45,582 nt of DNA from Azolla pinnata (Eukaryota > Streptophyta > Polypodiopsida > Salviniales > Salviniaceae), in NCBI GenBank assembly GCA_037176905.1, contig JBBBWG010029999.1:1-45582 (forward strand). The letters are read 5' to 3'. The stretch's first letter is position 1. Each line of letters starts with the position of its first letter. Both the position numbers and the translations under genes were made by a program. This document shows positions 44,101-45,582 of this stretch, in pieces. The notes below the pieces were generated by a model, which made no database searches, was not told the DNA's origin, and worked only from the letters and a program-made list of their open reading frames with translations.

Positions 44101-45194
44101 CATAAAAGTGTATACTTCTCTAGAAGAATTTGCTGAAATTTCACATTCTAAATTTATAGGGGTATGTGTTTGTTTTGCTTGTAGATGTGCATAATGCTAT
44201 GCGCAGATCATGGGCCATGTGTCTCTGGTGCGCATAACACTATTGTTACAGCTCGAGCTGGAAAGGATCTTGTTTCAAGCTTGGTGTCCGGTTCGTTTTT
44301 TACTGCTGTTCTTTTCATCATGAAGCACAAAACATTATGGACTTCTGTCGGAGTTTTTGCTCCCATCTTAGTCTCATTCCATTTCCAACAGGACTCCTCA
44401 CAATTGGGCCCCGATTTGGTGGAGCTATTGATGATGCTGCGCGATACTTTAAGGATGCATATGACAAGGTATGCAATGCTTCTCTGAGAATGGCGTGATT
44501 TTCATGTTCATTATATTATCATCATGATGAGTGCTGATAATGTGTTTGTATTCTCTTCATTTACACCAGAACCTCACCCCTTACGAGTATGTTGAATCAA
44601 TGAAGAAGAAGGGTATTCGAGTGCCGGGAATTGGTCATAGGTTGGTGTGATTTAAACTCCTCCATGAGTTTGTAAGCTAACGAAATGAATGGTTGATTAA
44701 GTAGTCTAGTTTTCTACTGATGTCAACAGGATAAAGAGCGCAGACAATAAGGATAAGAGGGTGGAACTTCTACATGAATATGGGCGTACATACTTCCCAT
44801 CAATCAAATACTTGGAATATGCACTCCAAGTCGAGAAATACACACTTACAAAGGCAAACAACCTTGTGTTGAATGTGGATGGGTGCATCGGCTCGCTTTT
44901 CCTGGATCTGCTGGTGAGCAGTGCTATGTTCACACAACAGGAAATCGATGAGATTGTGGAGATAGGATATCTCAATGGCCTCTTTGTGCTAGCTCGGACA
45001 GTCGGACTGATAGGGTACAAGATCATGACCATTTTTCTCCTTTCTCCATTTTTTCTGGTTTCATGTTTTATGATATTTTCCTTCGATGATAATTTTGTCT
45101 GTATTTCTCTGCCTGTAGCCATACGTTCGATCAGAAACGCCTCAAGCAACCTCTTTATCGCCATCCATGGGAGGATGTCCTTTACACCAAGTGA
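41118..45194 (+). CDS. ACLB: ATP-citrate synthase (lyase) beta chain, 15 coding exons
   Basis: Exons: 41118-41217, 41679-41781, 41882-41947, 42143-42266, 42425-42559, 42659-42719, 42803-42879, 43029-43184, 43316-43577, 43885-44012, 44185-44290, 44392-44468, 44570-44640, 44730-45014, 45119-45194. They give 608 aa, the length usual for plant ACLB, running from [20 protein letters not shown] to PWEDVLYTK. Plants split the enzyme into ACLA and ACLB; the complex cleaves cytosolic citrate with CoA and ATP to acetyl-CoA and oxaloacetate, feeding waxes, sterols, flavonoids and histone acetylation. ACLB holds the CoA-ligase phosphohistidine (FGHAGAKSGG, His about 273) and the citrate-synthase-like half ([42 protein letters not shown]). 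All motifs are intact. The donor of exon 2 is GTAGTC. No frame damage is seen, so the gene should be functional. Confidence 0.97.
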
Positions 45195-45582
45195 TAAGAA
45201 AAGAACCAACAAAATCAGAGCATTGTTTCTCAGCCTTTTTTTTTGGTGATTCTAGTAGAGAAGGGGAAGGGGATGAGAGATGAAAAGATTCTTTCAGTCT
45301 TCAGGTTTAACATTTTATCTCAGTAAATTTAGTGTATCTGTAAGAGGAATTTCACCCAGGTGATATGCAATAAACATGTCATGCAATTGAGTTGTTTCTC
45401 TTTGTTCTGATATATAAGCGGATCTGATTATCAAGAAATTGTTTTTCTTCTCCCACATTTTTTTGCTGTTGTTTATTCTGCTTGTACATTGTTCTTCTCC
45501 ATGATCTCTTTGGCTTTCAACCGTCCATGAAACTACTAAGCTTTCAATTTTAAAGATTCTAACCACCCCAATCATTTGTGAT
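45195..45582 (+). terminator. ACLB 3' region with poly(A) signal at 45369-45374
   Basis: AATAAA at 45369-45374 lies 175 bases after the stop codon and follows TG/T-rich upstream sequence, as usual for plant polyadenylation. No further gene is visible up to the window edge. Confidence 0.55.

Noticed and set aside
44706-45212. 168-codon minus-strand frame opposite ACLB exons 14-15
   Set aside because: Shadow of conserved ACLB coding sequence on the plus strand.

Overview
This is plant nuclear DNA, almost certainly from a flowering plant. The evidence is: genes split by many GT-AG introns with T-rich acceptor tracts; ATP-citrate lyase beta present as a free-standing plant-type subunit; ORM, B12D and SHRUBBY/VPS13-type proteins of plant form; plant-style telo-box (AAACCCTA) motifs; and abundant GA/CTT microsatellites in 5' leaders. 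I cannot place the species. Nothing here is bacterial, viral or organellar, and I see no CRISPR array, rRNA or intact tRNA.

Six protein-coding genes can be assembled exon by exon, with every splice phase checked by hand. (1) Hikeshi-like protein, + strand, 3975-5340, 2 exons, 188 aa. (2) B12D/MLRQ-like small mitochondrial protein, + strand, 6936-8011, 2 exons, 123 aa. (3) A very large VPS13-family lipid-transfer protein, + strand, 8899-28610, 47 exons, 3017 aa. (4) DPH4-type J-domain protein, + strand, 30222-30848, 1 exon, 208 aa. (5) ORM/ORMDL regulator of sphingolipid synthesis, - strand, 36038-32784, 3 exons, 188 aa. (6) ATP-citrate synthase beta chain, + strand, 41118-45194, 15 coding exons, 608 aa. 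DPH4 and ORM converge; ORM and ACLB diverge from a repeat-rich 5-kb spacer.

The spaces between genes are dominated by repeats. They include an 81-bp tandem repeat and a purine-pyrimidine alternating tract at the left end, two interstitial telomeric tracts of different type (TTAGGG-like at 1643, TTTAGGG-like at 31586), a roughly 63-bp minisatellite before DPH4, a 224-bp-period duplication after it, a 0.7-kb purine/pyrimidine block before ORM, a foldback (MITE-like) element at 36932-37398, and a dispersed array before ACLB.

There is no obvious new operon-like system; these are housekeeping genes. VPS13, ORM and ACLB all touch lipid metabolism, but nothing in the sequence shows they act together. 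The most unusual signals are structural. Three separate tandem duplications each copy an exon edge together with its splice site (Hikeshi exon 2; VPS13 exons 46 and 47). The B12D intron is built from a degenerate repeat containing perfect heat-shock-element geometry. One telomeric tract sits between 16-bp direct repeats, as expected for a repaired double-strand break.
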